This document shows positions 62,967-64,000 of a stretch of DNA of 64,000 nt, piece after piece (the stretch's first letter is position 1; each line of letters opens with the position of its first letter). Source of the DNA: Desulfobacterium sp. (GTDB lineage: Bacteria > Desulfobacterota > Desulfobacteria > Desulfobacterales > Desulfobacteraceae); NCBI GenBank assembly GCA_030145245.1, contig JAQYWC010000001.1, positions 248,001 to 312,000 on the forward strand. Reading direction: 5' to 3'. The notes beneath the pieces were generated by a model. It saw nothing but the letters and a program-made list of their open reading frames with translations, was not told where the DNA came from and made no database searches. The position numbers and the translations under genes are program-made.

Positions 62967-63368
62967 TCAGTGTTTCAGGTCCAACGGCAAGTTCCAATCA
63001 CGGCTTAAACTCATGATTTTGACTCGTTGTCTTCGGGGGGGGGGATTCCCGGTACTGTCATCACTCTCTTTTTTACTTATATTGGTTGTTCTTGCAATAT
63101 CGGATGATATGATGCTTTCGACGCGCTCAACGCATAAAATTTCGGCCTCACTGTCCTCTATATCCTTGTAAGGGCCGGCTTTGTATCTATGAAACCATTC
63201 TTCTTTCTTGAGCGCTTCTTCATTGGCTCTGTAGTTAAACCAGTTCGGTTGAGGCGGTTTCAGCTTGTCAAGACCAGCCAATATGGCAATGAAGGCTGAA
63301 ATTACTGCCGTAATGGGACCACCATACTTTAGAAGAAAAGGAAAGATAGTTTCACATGCTACGAGCAC
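62967..63368 (-). pseudogene. DUF4231-like (SLATT-type) membrane protein, N-terminally truncated
   Basis: An open frame of 133 codons with only a GTG start inside a hairpin. One membrane helix (about 16-33, GGPITAVISAFIAILAGL), then LDKLKPPQPNWFNYRANEEALKKEEW and RYKAGPYKDI, typical of DUF4231/SLATT proteins (NYR..EALK.E...Y...GPY). Family members have two helices and more sequence before; here the preceding gene ends 36 bases away, so the N-terminus is lost. SLATT domains occur in nucleotide-signal defence systems. Confidence 0.55.
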
Positions 63369-63394
63369 TGGAATTGTAGCATGTGAAACTATCT
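63344..63394. terminator. Perfect 19-bp hairpin after the prephenate dehydratase gene
   Basis: AGATAGTTTCACATGCTAC (63344-63362) and its exact reverse complement (63376-63394) are separated by 13 bases. On the reverse strand the stem is followed by TTTCCTTTTCTT. It begins 11 bases after the stop at 63405, so it is probably the terminator, unusually long and AT-rich; it also spans the start of the truncated DUF4231 frame. Confidence 0.6.
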
Positions 63395-63404
63395 GAAAGA
63401 CAAA

Positions 63405-64000
63405 TTAATACCGCCCAAGGATTCTCAGGATTTCTGTTTTTTTCTTAAGATCAGCCATCATGGGAGACAGGGCATCACTTAAGATATCCGCTTCAAGATC
63501 CGCATAAAACATGTATTCCCAGGGTTTCCCCAGTATGGGTCTTGACTCCAGCTTGACCAGATTGATGCCATGCTGGGAAAAGACCTTCATGACTGCATAC
63601 AGGGCACCGGGTTTGTTGCCTGTTGAGAAAATGATTGAACTCTTTCCGACTTTTTTAATCCCCTTGTATTCTTTGGCAATGATGGCAAACCGGGTATAGT
63701 TCCTCGGGTTGTCCTCAATGGAGTCTTCAATTACCTTCAGATTATAGATGTCGGCTTCCATGGCCGTTCCGATGGCTGCCGTCGTGGTATCGGAGGTGTC
63801 TTTGATATGTTTTACCGCACTTGAGTATGCCTTGACAGGTACCGCCTCAACTCCGGGACACTGGTCCAGGAAATTCTTACACTGGGAAAATGCCGGCGGT
63901 GATGCCAGGATCTTTTTAATGGCTTTTTTATCCATGGTGCCGTGGGCAATGAGGGCATGTTTTATCCGGATGGTAACTTCACCGATTATTTTCAGATCAT
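63405..64000 (-). CDS. pheA: Prephenate dehydratase with ACT domain, partial (5' end outside window)
   Basis: The reverse strand is open from the window edge to a stop at 63405, at least 198 residues. KIIGEVTIRIKHALIAHG, then FSQCKNFLDQCPG, TAAIGTAMEADIYNLKVIED, and NYTRFAII match the second half of prephenate dehydratase; an ACT domain follows (SSIIFSTGNKPGALYAVMKV, GINLVKLESRP, YMFYADLEAD), the Phe-binding regulator (ESRP motif). It converts prephenate to phenylpyruvate in phenylalanine synthesis. Whether a chorismate mutase domain precedes it is outside the window. Confidence 0.88.
   Translation of the reverse strand, partial: DLKIIGEVTIRIKHALIAHGTMDKKAIKKILASPPAFSQCKNFLDQCPGVEAVPVKAYSSAVKHIKDTSDTTTAAIGTAMEADIYNLKVIEDSIEDNPRNYTRFAIIAKEYKGIKKVGKSSIIFSTGNKPGALYAVMKVFSQHGINLVKLESRPILGKPWEYMFYADLEADILSDALSPMMADLKKKTEILRILGRY

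Overview
The window looks like a chromosomal segment of an anaerobic, probably marine deltaproteobacterium related to the Desulfobacterales. This is inferred from the gene content: a Tat-exported corrinoid/Fe-S reductive dehalogenase next to a periplasmic tetraheme c3/c7-type cytochrome, many sigma-54 activators, DUF1302-type outer-membrane proteins, a betaine transporter and abundant c-di-GMP and two-component genes. No rRNA, tRNA, CRISPR array or intact transposase was recognised.

Layout. (1) 1-786: 3'-truncated glutamate formimidoyltransferase. (2) 1220-6468: an AT-rich block that reads as a row of integron gene cassettes without an integrase. It carries a dGTPase-like HD hydrolase, a complete two-gene Gabija anti-phage system (gajA, gajB) and a small membrane protein. 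Two full attC-like sites (2772-2834 and 5719-5777) separate the modules. The first bases of each module are complementary to the box at its own 3' end, as expected for once-circular cassettes. The outer attC sites are broken, so the array looks like a clipped CALIN-type relic. (3) 6812-9400: MalT-like LuxR regulator. (4) 9429-19276: a sigma-54/GAF activator, divergent from an operon with a clear -24/-12 promoter and upstream direct repeats. The operon encodes a small protein, reductive dehalogenase, tetraheme cytochrome and a tripartite RND efflux pump. (5) 19464-24324: RND/MMPL exporter, LolA-like protein and DUF1302 barrel. (6) 24325-30017: HigA-like regulator, small unknown, diguanylate cyclase, ornithine-cyclodeaminase-family enzyme and divergent RpiR regulator. 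(7) 30037-35588 (minus): DUF945 protein and a dinB-pilZ-motB-motA block, then an HD-GYP-like protein. (8) 35724-43975: peptide-type ABC genes without permeases, a YpsA-like protein, a rhomboid fused to a DnaJ-C-like domain and a YdbH/AsmA-like protein. (9) 44015-48200: cupin, PGRP amidase plus actin-like ATPase operon, and gene debris. (10) 48345-52902: birA and a large pyruvate-carboxylase-like enzyme that it would biotinylate. (11) 52967-59614: small kinase, BCCT transporter with a textbook sigma-54 promoter, and divergent histidine kinase and NtrC-type regulator that probably control it. (12) 59713-64000: a protein with two CDP-alcohol phosphatidyltransferase domains, GNAT, a secreted unknown, decayed gene fragments and 5'-truncated prephenate dehydratase.

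The most interesting parts are the Gabija-bearing cassette array, the dehalogenase/cytochrome/efflux operon with its sigma-54 control, and the unusual fusions (double CDP-alcohol phosphatidyltransferase; rhomboid-DnaJ-C). All functional calls come from reading motifs by eye; no database search was run.
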